A DNA stretch of 64,000 bases from an uncultured Pseudomonadales bacterium (GTDB taxonomy: Bacteria > Pseudomonadota > Gammaproteobacteria > Pseudomonadales > Azotimanducaceae), in the NCBI GenBank assembly GCA_958296405.1, contig OY282519.1, positions 2,898,132 to 2,962,131 on the forward strand, read 5' to 3'. Of the stretch, positions 45,308-53,489 are shown piece by piece (positions within the stretch are counted from its first letter, which is position 1; the number at the start of each line of letters is the position of its first letter). The position numbers and the translations under genes were made by a program. Under the pieces are notes generated by a model. The model was not told the DNA's origin. It saw only the letters and a program-made list of their open reading frames with translations, and made no database searches.

Positions 45308-45850
45308 TCATCCCTCGTCAATCTCCACGTCGGCGATCTGGATCTGCGCGGCCTCAAAGCCGACGACGCCAGCTGTCGCGGGCAAGCTGCTCTGCCCCTT
45401 GGCAGCCTGTTTGCACTTCGCGTCAAGGCGTCTGCGAATTGCACTCGCATCGCCCCGGTCTGTGCCGGACACCTCGAAGCGACGACATTCCTCAAGATCA
45501 TCAATCGTCCGGCCCGCTGGTGCAACGTAGTAGTCTGCTCCGGTCAGGACTTCCGCTCTGCTGACAGCGAACAGGCCATCGGTGAGTTCGAGCGCCGCGA
45601 GCGCACAGGCGCATGCGCCGGCCTCGGTGGCGTCGGTCGTGTTCGCCCATGCCCTCCGCACCCTCGTGCCTGGCGCAGTCCAATCGACGGAAGCATTGCT
45701 TGCCGACCCGTCTCGGTCGAGCTTCATGTTCAGCGGTGGCTGGTGATGGCGGTCTAGGCACACTGCGGCGGCCTCGGCGTTGGCGTCCGCAGTCGCCGGC
45801 GTGAGGCCCAAATGGCGGGATGCCATCTGGTGTATCAACAGTTTGGGCAT
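45308..45850 (-). CDS. Unknown protein, 180 aa, first gene of a two-gene unit
   Basis: ATG 45850 (MPKLLIHQMASRHLGLT). Notable stretches: CLDRHHQPP, an alanine/threonine-rich middle DATEAGACACALAALEL, and a C-terminal domain EVLTGADYYVAPAGRTIDD, LEECRRFEVSGTDRGDAS and RRRLDAKCKQAAKG. The D-Y-Y-V ... F-E-V-S-G pattern has the look of a small nuclease or nucleotide-binding core, but this is only an impression. Pairs with the 187-residue gene behind it. Divergent from the candidate selenoprotein gene. Confidence 0.6.
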   Translation of the reverse strand: MPKLLIHQMASRHLGLTPATADANAEAAAVCLDRHHQPPLNMKLDRDGSASNASVDWTAPGTRVRRAWANTTDATEAGACACALAALELTDGLFAVSRAEVLTGADYYVAPAGRTIDDLEECRRFEVSGTDRGDASAIRRRLDAKCKQAAKGQSSLPATAGVVGFEAAQIQIADVEIDEG

Positions 45851-45941
45851 GTTGCGGCTACACCGAGACACTGGCCTAGCTGGCACTCGCTGCTGAGCAT
45901 ACTGCGTCTATGCGGGGCGCACCAGCCAACCGTTCATTCGC

Positions 45942-45969
45942 TTGACATCCGCGCCCGCCACGCCATTAT
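45942..45969 (+). promoter_or_regulatory. Candidate promoter for the selenoprotein gene
   Basis: A perfect TTGACA (45942-45947) and CATTAT (45964-45969) are 16 bases apart. A start site about 7 bases downstream would fall at or next to the ATG at 45977, so the mRNA could be leaderless. Confidence 0.45.
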
Positions 45970-45976
45970 GGCGGGC

Positions 45977-46606
45977 ATGAGCGAATTCTGGACAACGAGT
46001 TTCGGCAAGGGCGTGGCAGCGCTTGCCGTGGGGTGGCTGCTGGCGCTGCCGGCCAATGCCTCTGAGCAAGGGGAGGCTTGGGGGCCGGCCGTCGGCACCG
46101 AGATGCCGGCCATCGCCGCCAACGACCAAACCGGGGCGTTGCGGGAGCTTGAGAACTTGGGCGGCGAACGCGGGCTGCTGTTCTTGATCGTCCGCAGCGC
46201 GGATTGGTGACCTTACTGCAAGGCCCAACTCGTGAAGTTGGGGGAATGGCAGGACGACTTTGAGGCGCTTGGGCTATCGGTCGCCACCATGAGCTACGAC
46301 GGCGTCGATGTGCTGGCGGAGTTCACCGCCGACAACGACATCGGTTACCCCATGCTTTCCGATGGTGGCGTGGACGACGCGCCGGCTGGGGCGCGGGCGC
46401 AGATGCTTGGCATCCTGAACGAGCAGTACGCGCCCGGCCATCCCGCGCACGGCATCGCGCATCCGGGCATTCTCCACATTGACGCCGAAGGCATCATCCG
46501 GCAGAAGTGGGCTGAAGAAGGATACCAAGAGCGCCCGCAGTTTGCCGACGTGCTGCAAGACCTTCAGGCGCTGCTGGGTGAGGGCGAAAACGCCGAATCT
46601 CCGTAG
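45977..46606 (+). CDS. Candidate selenoprotein, exported peroxiredoxin/thioredoxin-like, UxxC motif, 209 aa with TGA read as Sec
   Basis: The frame from ATG 45977 (or 45968) runs to a TGA at 46208-46210 and continues without break to a stop at 46606. The two parts make one redoxin-fold protein: signal peptide (about 1-26, AVGWLLALPANAS), GTEMPAIAANDQTG, LLFLIVRSADW-U78-PYC81, then KAQLVKLGEWQDDFEALGL, GYPMLSDGG and HPGILHIDAEGIIRQKW. The TGA falls exactly where the redox Cys of a C-x-x-C motif is expected, as in known Sec-containing AhpC/TSA-like proteins. A SECIS-like hairpin starts 13 bases after it. A simple nonsense mutation is possible but fits less well. It probably acts in the periplasm on peroxides or disulfides. 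Confidence 0.82.
46217..46252 (+). promoter_or_regulatory. Bacterial SECIS-like element downstream of the TGA
   Basis: Upper stem CCCAACT (46224-46230), loop CGTGA, AGTTGGG (46236-46242), a perfect 7-bp stem with G as the second loop base. A lower stem CTGC/GCAG (46217-46220 with 46249-46252) extends it. The loop begins 20 bases after the TGA, inside the range known for bacterial SECIS elements, which need a G in the first two loop positions. Confidence 0.75.
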
Positions 46607-46838
46607 GCCACGCCTCATGCAGTGCGCTCCCCGTTCGGGCTGAACCGCTCCTTGGCGACCCCCTCTAGTGCAACAGGCCGTCGCGAGCCATCGCTGTAAA
46701 TGCTTGTTGCAATAGGAAAAAAGCGTGTTCGAGAGGATGCGAAAACCGAAGCCATACCTGAATTGATGCGAAAAGTCAAGGTTGGCGGTGATCGGCGCGG
46801 GGGGCTAAAGTCGCAGTTTCTCGGGGGAGAATGAAACT

Positions 46839-47018
46839 ATGGCAAATCGGGCACGCACCGATGCGGCCATCGCTCGCACTAGGGAGCAACTGGCCGCAGA
46901 TGTTGACACTTTTTTGAAGTCTGGCAACAAAATCAAACACATCCCAATGGGGGTAAGCGGCCAAAACCCGCTGAGCGGGGGCCGCAAGCAACTGGTGCTG
47001 AAGCCGCGCCGCGCTTGA
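46839..47018 (+). CDS. Small conserved-looking protein, 59 aa
   Basis: ATG 46839 preceded by GGGGGAG at 9 bases. The product has a charged helix (TDAAIARTREQLAADVDTFL), then KSGNKIKHIPMGVSGQNPLS and a basic end (GGRKQLVLKPRRA). The G-x-x-I-x-x-I-P-x-G pattern is seen in several short gammaproteobacterial proteins of unknown role. A possible promoter (TTGGCG 46782-46787, TAAAGT 46806-46811, 18-base spacing) lies upstream. 243 bases without a gene follow. Confidence 0.6.
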   Translation: MANRARTDAAIARTREQLAADVDTFLKSGNKIKHIPMGVSGQNPLSGGRKQLVLKPRRA

Positions 47019-47261
47019 GCGAATCGGCGGCGCACCGCGCGTTTGCTGAGCAACTGCCCGCCTCTCGCGGCGCCGGGCAGTGCAGGGTGAGTCGGTCTCC
47101 GCCGCTTCGCGGGCGCTGGGACGCTTGAAGGCGTGGCCGGTCCAAACACTGCAGGCGCGTGTCGCATCGCTAGCGACGAGCTGTCGCGAGCGGGGTCAGC
47201 GGGCAGCATTTGCGCGAAGACGCGCTATCCTTGCCAAGCTGACTAGGGAGGTGCCGCCAGC

Positions 47262-47963
47262 ATGACCGTCGCCGCCAAGTTCGATCCGCTGCGTTCAGAA
47301 CGGCCATTGATCGTTTACATCGATTTCAAGAGCCCCTACGCCTTCATCGCCAAAGACCCGACCTATGCCTTGGCCGAACATTTGGCGATCGACATCGACT
47401 GGCGCCCGCTCACGCTTGACATTCCGAGTTTTCTCGGTTCCGCCCGCCTCGGCGCGAAAGACGAGGTGGTGGCGCAGAACCGCACCCCGGAGCAGTGGCG
47501 TGGCGTGAAGTACGCCTATCGGGACGCACGCCGCTACGCGCGGCTGAGCGGCTATCTGCTGCGCGGCACCGTCAAGATCTGGGACACCTCTCTCGTCCAC
47601 ATTGGCATGATGTGGGCGAAGCGCCACGGTGACGCGGTGTTGGCGCGCTACCTGAACGAAAGCTATGCACGATTCTGGCGCCGCGAGTTCGATGCGGAAG
47701 ATGCCGGCGTCGTCACCGCTGCGCTCGCTGCCGCTGGCGCTGAAACAGACGGGTTCGAGGCGTTCCACGAAGGGCCGGGCCGGGTGGAGCACGATGCGAT
47801 GCAGGCCGCGATCTTCGACGCCGGCATCTACGGCGTGCCCGGCTATGTGGTGGAAGGCGAGTACTTCTTCGGCCGGGAACACCTGCCGATGGTGCGTTGG
47901 ATTCTCACCGGGCGGCGGGGCGCAGCGCCAGACGTGGCCTACCAACACTTCGCCGCGTCCTGA
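47262..47963 (+). CDS. DsbA-family (2-hydroxychromene-2-carboxylate-isomerase-like) protein, 233 aa
   Basis: Thioredoxin fold with helical insert, no signal peptide: VYIDFKSPYAFIAKDPTYAL with S-P-Y in place of C-x-x-C, a long helical middle and the cis-proline region GIYGVPGYVVEGEYFFGREH. This variant is typical of the glutathione-dependent HCCA isomerase / kappa-GST branch rather than disulfide oxidases. GGGAGG lies 11 bases before ATG 47262. Confidence 0.85.
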   Translation: MTVAAKFDPLRSERPLIVYIDFKSPYAFIAKDPTYALAEHLAIDIDWRPLTLDIPSFLGSARLGAKDEVVAQNRTPEQWRGVKYAYRDARRYARLSGYLLRGTVKIWDTSLVHIGMMWAKRHGDAVLARYLNESYARFWRREFDAEDAGVVTAALAAAGAETDGFEAFHEGPGRVEHDAMQAAIFDAGIYGVPGYVVEGEYFFGREHLPMVRWILTGRRGAAPDVAYQHFAAS

Positions 47964-47998
47964 CCGATGGCGACCAACGAGCCCTGCGCGAAGCAACC

Positions 47999-48610
47999 AT
48001 GACTGAAGCGTTGCCGCCTGCCTCGCCGCTGACCGTCACGTTGGACGTGAAGCGCCCGGAGTGCTACTTGGCCATCGCGCCCACCCGCGCGCTCGCCGCG
48101 GAGCTCGGCATCGCGGTGGATTGGTTGCCGACCATCGCTTCGCCGCACCGCCGCCCGCCGGCTGGGGATGGCCGCAGCGAGCGGCACCTGCGCCACCGCG
48201 CCACCTACAACGCCCAAGAAATCGAGCGTTACGCAGCGGTGCAGGGGTTGGTGATCCAAGACATCTACCGAGACCCAGACTCCACCCTGTTCGGCATGGC
48301 GATGCTGGCCGCCAAAGCCCATTCAGACGCCGCCGTGCACGCTTTCCTGGATCGCGCGTTCGCGGCCTATTGGCGCTCGGAACTGGACATTGAAGACCGG
48401 GCGGCGCTAGGCAGCCACCTGAGTGCCGCGGGCGTCGCGGCCTTTGCGGAAAACGCTGCCGAGTTCGAAGCGCTGCAGGCGCGCATCGCCGCGGCTGGCC
48501 TCTTCAACGCCCCGGCCTATCTGGTTGGCGACGAAGTCTTCTTTGGCCGCGCCCACCTGCCGATGATCCGCTGGCTCCTGACGGACCGCGCCGGGCCACC
48601 GCCCATCTGA
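47999..48610 (+). CDS. Second, diverged DsbA-family protein, 203 aa
   Basis: Same architecture as the gene just upstream (VTLDVKRPECYLAIAPTRAL, LFNAPAYLVGDEVFFGRAHL), so probably a tandem duplicate. The active-site triplet is changed from S-P-Y to R-P-E-C and a stretch near residues 40-65 is shorter, so catalytic ability may differ. ATG 47999 lies 35 bases after the first gene's stop. Confidence 0.83.
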   Translation: MTEALPPASPLTVTLDVKRPECYLAIAPTRALAAELGIAVDWLPTIASPHRRPPAGDGRSERHLRHRATYNAQEIERYAAVQGLVIQDIYRDPDSTLFGMAMLAAKAHSDAAVHAFLDRAFAAYWRSELDIEDRAALGSHLSAAGVAAFAENAAEFEALQARIAAAGLFNAPAYLVGDEVFFGRAHLPMIRWLLTDRAGPPPI

Positions 48611-48689
48611 CCACCGCCCTGCCCCGCGCCCACCCACACAGGGTCGAGTGATACGCTAGCCTCAAGACACCGCCATCGAGGGCAGCGCC

Positions 48690-49529
48690 TTGGACATTGG
48701 CCTTTTCAACTTTGCCACGGATTACTCCATGCCGTTGGCAGACCTTGCCCGGGAAGCGGAGGCGCGCGGGTTTGAGTCCCTCTGGGTGCCGGAGCACACG
48801 CACATTCCCGTCTCGCGCCGCTCGCCATACCAAGGCGGCGGCGAGCTGCCCAAGGAGTATGCACACACGCTAGACCCGTTCGCCGCCCTCGCCGCCGCGG
48901 CCGCGGTGACGTCGCGCCTCAAGCTCGGCACTGGCATCACCCTCATCGTCGAACGCGACACGATCACCGCCGCCAAGGCCGCCGCCACGGTGGACCACCT
49001 CTCCGACGGGCGTTTCCTGTTCGGCTTGGGCGGTGGCTGGAACCGCGAGGAAGCGGAACATCACGGCACCGAATGGGACACGCGCTTCAAGCGCCTGGAA
49101 GAGCAGATGCGGGCCATCAAGGCCATCTGGACGCAGGATGAAGCGGAGTTCCACGGCCGGTTTGTCGATTTCGACCGCATCTGGTGCTGGCCGAAGCCAG
49201 TGCAGAAGCCGCACCCGCCACTCATCCTTGGCGGCGAGACGATCCACACACTCAAGCGCATTGTTCGCTGCGGGGACGGCTGGCTCCCGCGCGCCCGACA
49301 ACCGGAGCAGGTGCTGGAAGGCATTGGCACACTGCGCACCTTGAGCGAGGCAGCCGGGCGCGACCCGGCGACCATCTCGATTTCCGTGTTCGCGTTGCCG
49401 CCGGAGCAGCGCTTGGTGGATCAGTTCGCTGCGGCCGGCGTGAATCGGGTGATCTTCTGGCTGCCGTCAGCCGATGCCGACGCCACCCGGCGGCGTCTCG
49501 ACCGGTGCCAAGGCTTCCTCAAAGGCTAA
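48690..49529 (+). CDS. Luciferase-like (LLM class) F420/FMN-dependent oxidoreductase, 279 aa
   Basis: Matches the family TIGR-like pattern of actinobacterial and proteobacterial LLM proteins: MDIGLFNFATDYSMPLADLA, SLWVPEHTHIP, LGTGITLIVERDTITAAK, DHLSDGRFLFGLGGGWNREE and PHPPLILGG. TTG start at 48690 with GAGGG upstream. Shorter than the LLM protein at 33.9 kb and of a different subgroup. Confidence 0.9.
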   Translation: MDIGLFNFATDYSMPLADLAREAEARGFESLWVPEHTHIPVSRRSPYQGGGELPKEYAHTLDPFAALAAAAAVTSRLKLGTGITLIVERDTITAAKAAATVDHLSDGRFLFGLGGGWNREEAEHHGTEWDTRFKRLEEQMRAIKAIWTQDEAEFHGRFVDFDRIWCWPKPVQKPHPPLILGGETIHTLKRIVRCGDGWLPRARQPEQVLEGIGTLRTLSEAAGRDPATISISVFALPPEQRLVDQFAAAGVNRVIFWLPSADADATRRRLDRCQGFLKG

Positions 49530-49593
49530 GCGGGCGCATCCGCCGCGGGCCCGTGAGACAAGCATCGCGGCCACGTTCTGACAAAGGCGCAAC

Positions 49594-50892
49594 TCAGTAG
49601 CTGATCGCCTCCGCCAACGTCACCCAGCGCCCGCCTCGCACGACCGACAGCGTGGATTCGCTGACGCCGTTGTGGTCGTCCACGCCGAAGGAAAGCCGGT
49701 AACCGAACATGTCCGTCACGTCGGCCATGCTCTCGATGGCGGCCATGAGCCCGGCGCGCGTCAGGTCGCGCCCCGCCGTCTCCAAGGCTTGCAGCACCAA
49801 GTCTGCCGCGCGCCAGCCTTCCATGGCCGGCAGGCCCGGCTCCGCGCCGAACCGCTCCATGTAGGCGTCGTACCATGCGCGGACGGCTGGCGACATGTCA
49901 TCGTCCGGGTAGAGCCGCGCCATGTGTACGAAGGCGTAGTAGCCCTCGCCGGAGCCGCTCTCCTGCTCTGCGATCACTTGGCCGTAGGCGGCGTTGTTGC
50001 CCACCCAAGCGACGCCCTCCCAGCCCATCTTGCGAGCGGCCTCGAGCACCAAGATGGTGTCCCGATGTACAGTGCCCATCAGCACCAAGTCGCAGTTGGC
50101 GTTGCGCAGGCGCAGGATGGCTGGGGTGAAATCCGTCGCGTCGGGCTTGTGCGCGGACGTTTCGGTGATGGTGAGCCCCTGCGCGGCCAGTTGGTCGTGT
50201 ACGGCCTCCACAATCTCGATGCCGTAGTCTGTGTCCTGATAGATGGCGCACACCGTCTGCTTGCCCTGCTCTTCCACGAAGTACTTCACGGCGGCGCGAA
50301 TCTCGTCGTAGTAGATGCCGTGTTGCATCACCATCAGCGGATTGAACGGCTCGACCATGGAGCGCGCCCCGGTGACGGGGAACAGGTTGGGCACCCCCTC
50401 GCGGAACTGCTGCGTCATCACGGCGTTGTTGGTCGGCGTGCCGAGGGCGATGAGCATGGCGAAGATGTTGTCGCGGCCGATGAGCTTGTTGGCCGCCTGA
50501 ATGGCGCGGGGCACCTGATACTGGGCGTCTTCAACGATGAAGCGGATGGTGCGGCCATGCACGCCGCCGGCGGCGTTGGCCGCATCGAAGCGCATCCGCG
50601 CGCCGTTGATGGTGCCTACACCCCAAATCGCAATCGGGCCAGATAAATCCGTGTGCGCGCCGAACACGACCTCGGTGTCGGTGACGCCAGGCACCGCTGG
50701 CGGAGCGCTGTCGCTGGTGTCCGTTTCAGCGGGTGTGCAAGCAGCCAACGCAACCAGCGTCGCGCACGCCACAAGCCGTTTGCCCAAGCGGTGCAGTCCG
50801 TCGCCCGCGCGTCGCGGCTTGCACGGTGCGGGGGCTTGCGCGTCGCGCCATAGCGGGCCGTCGCCCAGCGTGGGCCCCAAGCCATGTGTCAT
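49594..50892 (-). CDS. ABC transporter substrate-binding lipoprotein, LIV (amide/urea/branched-chain) type, 432 aa
   Basis: Periplasmic-binding protein type I fold: VTDTEVVFGAHTDLSGPIA, GVHGRTIRFIVEDAQY, CAIYQDTDYGIEIVEAVHDQ. A long N-region (about 1-38) precedes a lipobox LAAC with Cys52, so it should be a lipoprotein. ATG 50892 with AAGGAGG upstream. Last gene in the livHMGF direction, after the SIS gene by 87 bases. Ligand unknown. Confidence 0.9.
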   Translation of the reverse strand: MTHGLGPTLGDGPLWRDAQAPAPCKPRRAGDGLHRLGKRLVACATLVALAACTPAETDTSDSAPPAVPGVTDTEVVFGAHTDLSGPIAIWGVGTINGARMRFDAANAAGGVHGRTIRFIVEDAQYQVPRAIQAANKLIGRDNIFAMLIALGTPTNNAVMTQQFREGVPNLFPVTGARSMVEPFNPLMVMQHGIYYDEIRAAVKYFVEEQGKQTVCAIYQDTDYGIEIVEAVHDQLAAQGLTITETSAHKPDATDFTPAILRLRNANCDLVLMGTVHRDTILVLEAARKMGWEGVAWVGNNAAYGQVIAEQESGSGEGYYAFVHMARLYPDDDMSPAVRAWYDAYMERFGAEPGLPAMEGWRAADLVLQALETAGRDLTRAGLMAAIESMADVTDMFGYRLSFGVDDHNGVSESTLSVVRGGRWVTLAEAISY

Positions 50893-50979
50893 CGCTTCGC
50901 CTCCTTGTCTGCTGCCGCGGCATCTTACCCGCAAAGGGATGGGCCGAATCACGCCTCCACCTTCCCCACCTTCCCCCCG

Positions 50980-51609
50980 CTACTTCGGATGGATGCCTTC
51001 CAGCCAATCGAGGGCTGCGTGGAGCAAGGCGCCGTGGGCGAGTTCGGCTTGGCCGTAGGTGTGGGTTGGCACAAAAAAGGACAGCGCTGCCGGCAGTTGC
51101 CGCAGGCGGTTGTCTGCGCCGAACGCGGAGAACGTCACCAGTTCCAACCCCATGTCCAACGCTTGGGAGGCGGCGGCGATGATGTTCTCGGACATGCCGG
51201 AACTGGAAATGGCCATCAGCGCCTCGCCGGTGCGGGCGATCGCTGCCAGCGGCCGTTGGAACACATCCGCATAGCCATAGTCGTTGGCCATGCAAGTGAG
51301 CAACGCTGGGTCATTGAAGGTGAGCGATCGAACGCCGCCGCGATTGAGCAGATCCTGCGACAGGTGCCCAGCGATGGTGGAGCTGCCGCCATTGCCGGCC
51401 CAATGCACCGCGCCATCCTTGCGGCGCTGCCCCGCCCAAAGCTCCGCCAAGGCATCAAGGCCCGCTTCCAGTGAAACCGAGCCGTCCGCTGTGCGGCACT
51501 CCGTTTGCTCGATGCAGTGCGCCAGCGCCCCGAGCCAGCGCCGCGGCGGCGTGGGGGCGGCGCGTTCGCGCAGGGGCGTCACGTCCGCTTTCAGTGGATT
51601 GATTTTCAT
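50980..51609 (-). CDS. SIS-domain protein, phosphoheptose-isomerase-like, 209 aa
   Basis: Sugar isomerase fold: GNGGSSTIAGHLSQDLLNRG (phosphate-sugar loop), SLTFNDPALLTCMANDYGY, AISSSGMSENII and a terminal helix with HGALLHAALDWL. Related to GmhA but the N-terminus differs. ATG 51609 overlaps the acyl-CoA synthetase stop (ATGA), so it belongs to the transporter operon, an odd companion. May act on a sugar phosphate derived from the transported compound. Confidence 0.85.
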   Translation of the reverse strand: MKINPLKADVTPLRERAAPTPPRRWLGALAHCIEQTECRTADGSVSLEAGLDALAELWAGQRRKDGAVHWAGNGGSSTIAGHLSQDLLNRGGVRSLTFNDPALLTCMANDYGYADVFQRPLAAIARTGEALMAISSSGMSENIIAAASQALDMGLELVTFSAFGADNRLRQLPAALSFFVPTHTYGQAELAHGALLHAALDWLEGIHPK

Positions 51610-53489
51610 GAGCGGTACATGCCTTGAATCAAGTCTGCGTACTTTTCGTTCACTACCTTGCGCTTGAGCTTTTGGGTTGGCGTCAACTCGTCGTCCTCTG
51701 GGTCCAGCAATTGATCGATGAGGCGGAACTTCTTGATGGTTTCCACACGGGCAAACTTTGCGTTCACGCGCTCCACCTCGCTCGACACCAAGTCTTGCAC
51801 GGCTTGGGTGTGGCAGAGGCTTGTGTAGTTGGTGAACGGCACATCGTGGTCTTGGGCGTACTTGGTGACGTTGTCATGATCGATCATCACGAGGCAGGTG
51901 AGATAGGGACGACGGTCCCCAATCACGACGGCATCGGTGATGTAGGGCGAGAACTTGAGTTGATTCTCGATCTCGCTTGGCGTGATGTTCTTGCCGCCGG
52001 CAGTGATGATGATGTCCCTCATGCGGTCGATGATGTAAACGAAGCCGTCGTCGTCAATGCGCCCAACGTCGCCGGTGTGCAGCCATCCTTGGCGGAACGT
52101 CTCCGCGGTCTTCTCCGGCTTGTTCCAGTAGCCTTGGATGACGCCGGGGGAGCGGATGACGATCTCGTTTTCAGTGGTGAGCTCCACGTCCACATTGTGC
52201 GCCGCGGAGCCGACGCTGCCGATGCGGCAACGCCCAGGGGTGTTGGCCGTGGCGATGCCGCCGCATTCCGTTTGGCCATACACCTCGTACATCGGCTTGC
52301 CGAGCGCCCAATACCAATCGATGAGGTCCGGCGCGATGGGCGCGGCAGCGGTGGAGAGCCAGCGGCAGTTGTCGATGCCGAGCAGGCGGCGGATGTTCTT
52401 CAACACCAAGAGGTCTGCCACCCAAAACAACGCTTCCAATGCCTTCGGCGGCTGCGCGCCAACCTTCAGGTGCGCCGCGCGCCGCTCGCCCACCTTCATG
52501 GCCAAGCGGTACGCCCACCTGCCGAGGGCCGTCGCTTCCTGCAGCTTGATGGCCACGGTGGAGAACTGCTTTTCCCACACCCGGGGCACGGCGAAATGGA
52601 TGGTCGGCGCCGCTTCCTGTTGGTCCCGCGAGACGGTTTCCGGCTCCTCCACAAGATTCACCACAGAGCAGGATTCGAGCCCCACGAAGGTGTAGAACAT
52701 GCGCCCGGCCACATGCGCAAGCGGCAGGAAGCCAAGCTGTTCGTCCGTCTCCCGAATGCCATAGCTCCGTTGCAGGCAATTCATCATGAACAGCATGTTG
52801 CGTTGGCTGATCATGGCGCCCTTCGGCGGCCCGGTGGTTCCGGATGTGTAGGTGAGGATCATCAAGTCCTCGGCGGCGGCGGCGGCGATGGCGTCGTCCC
52901 AAGCGCTGGGATGCGCCGCGTCGTGGGCGCGGCCGAGCTCAAGCAGCGCATCGAAGCTCATGCACATGTCGTCGTCGAGGCGCCGCAGCCCTTCCATGTC
53001 GAAGATGATGATCTTCTCCAAGGTCGGGGTGCGCTCCCGCACCGCAAGCACTTTGTCTAGTTGTTCTTCATCCTCGGCGAAATAGAAGCGGGTGCCGCTG
53101 TCGTTGACGAGGTACTCCACCTGGCTCGCCGAATCCGTCGGATAGACGCCATTGGTCACGCCACCCATGCAGATGACGCCCAAGTCCGCGAACATCCATT
53201 CCTTGTTCACTTCCGAAGCGATGGCCACCACATCGCCGCGTTCCAAACCGAGCGCCGCCAAGCCCAACCCAGCGGCGCGCGCCCGCTCGCCATACTCCGC
53301 CCACGTGCATTCGTTCCAGATGCCGAAATCCTTCTCGCGGATGGCCACCTTGTTCGGCAGTTCCGCCACGCGCTTGGCGAAGAGGCGCGGCACTGTGTCG
53401 CAGCCGGCAACGATGGCCGCGGCGGCGTCCGCGGCGCCGTTGCCGGCCGCTGCCGCTGCTGGCATCGGCGTCGCCACGCTCAACGCCAT
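51606..53489 (-). CDS. Long-chain-type acyl-CoA synthetase (AMP-binding), 627 aa
   Basis: ANL-superfamily ligase with the AMP motif YTSGTTGPPKG (214-224), GQTECGG, TGDVGRIDDDGF and GGKNITPSEIE, and C-terminal lysine in PTQKLKRK. FadD/FACL-like subgroup with a ~160-residue insert between the domains. ATG 53489 overlaps livF by 10 bases; a TTG at 53507 is alternative. Encoded within the LIV operon, so it likely activates the imported acid as its CoA ester. Confidence 0.92.
   Translation of the reverse strand: MALSVATPMPAAAAAGNGAADAAAAIVAGCDTVPRLFAKRVAELPNKVAIREKDFGIWNECTWAEYGERARAAGLGLAALGLERGDVVAIASEVNKEWMFADLGVICMGGVTNGVYPTDSASQVEYLVNDSGTRFYFAEDEEQLDKVLAVRERTPTLEKIIIFDMEGLRRLDDDMCMSFDALLELGRAHDAAHPSAWDDAIAAAAAEDLMILTYTSGTTGPPKGAMISQRNMLFMMNCLQRSYGIRETDEQLGFLPLAHVAGRMFYTFVGLESCSVVNLVEEPETVSRDQQEAAPTIHFAVPRVWEKQFSTVAIKLQEATALGRWAYRLAMKVGERRAAHLKVGAQPPKALEALFWVADLLVLKNIRRLLGIDNCRWLSTAAAPIAPDLIDWYWALGKPMYEVYGQTECGGIATANTPGRCRIGSVGSAAHNVDVELTTENEIVIRSPGVIQGYWNKPEKTAETFRQGWLHTGDVGRIDDDGFVYIIDRMRDIIITAGGKNITPSEIENQLKFSPYITDAVVIGDRRPYLTCLVMIDHDNVTKYAQDHDVPFTNYTSLCHTQAVQDLVSSEVERVNAKFARVETIKKFRLIDQLLDPEDDELTPTQKLKRKVVNEKYADLIQGMYRS

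Noticed and set aside
46232-46606. Separate start of the redoxin C-terminal half after the TGA
   Set aside because: It would remove the signal peptide and half of the redox motif; the read-through product makes a better protein.
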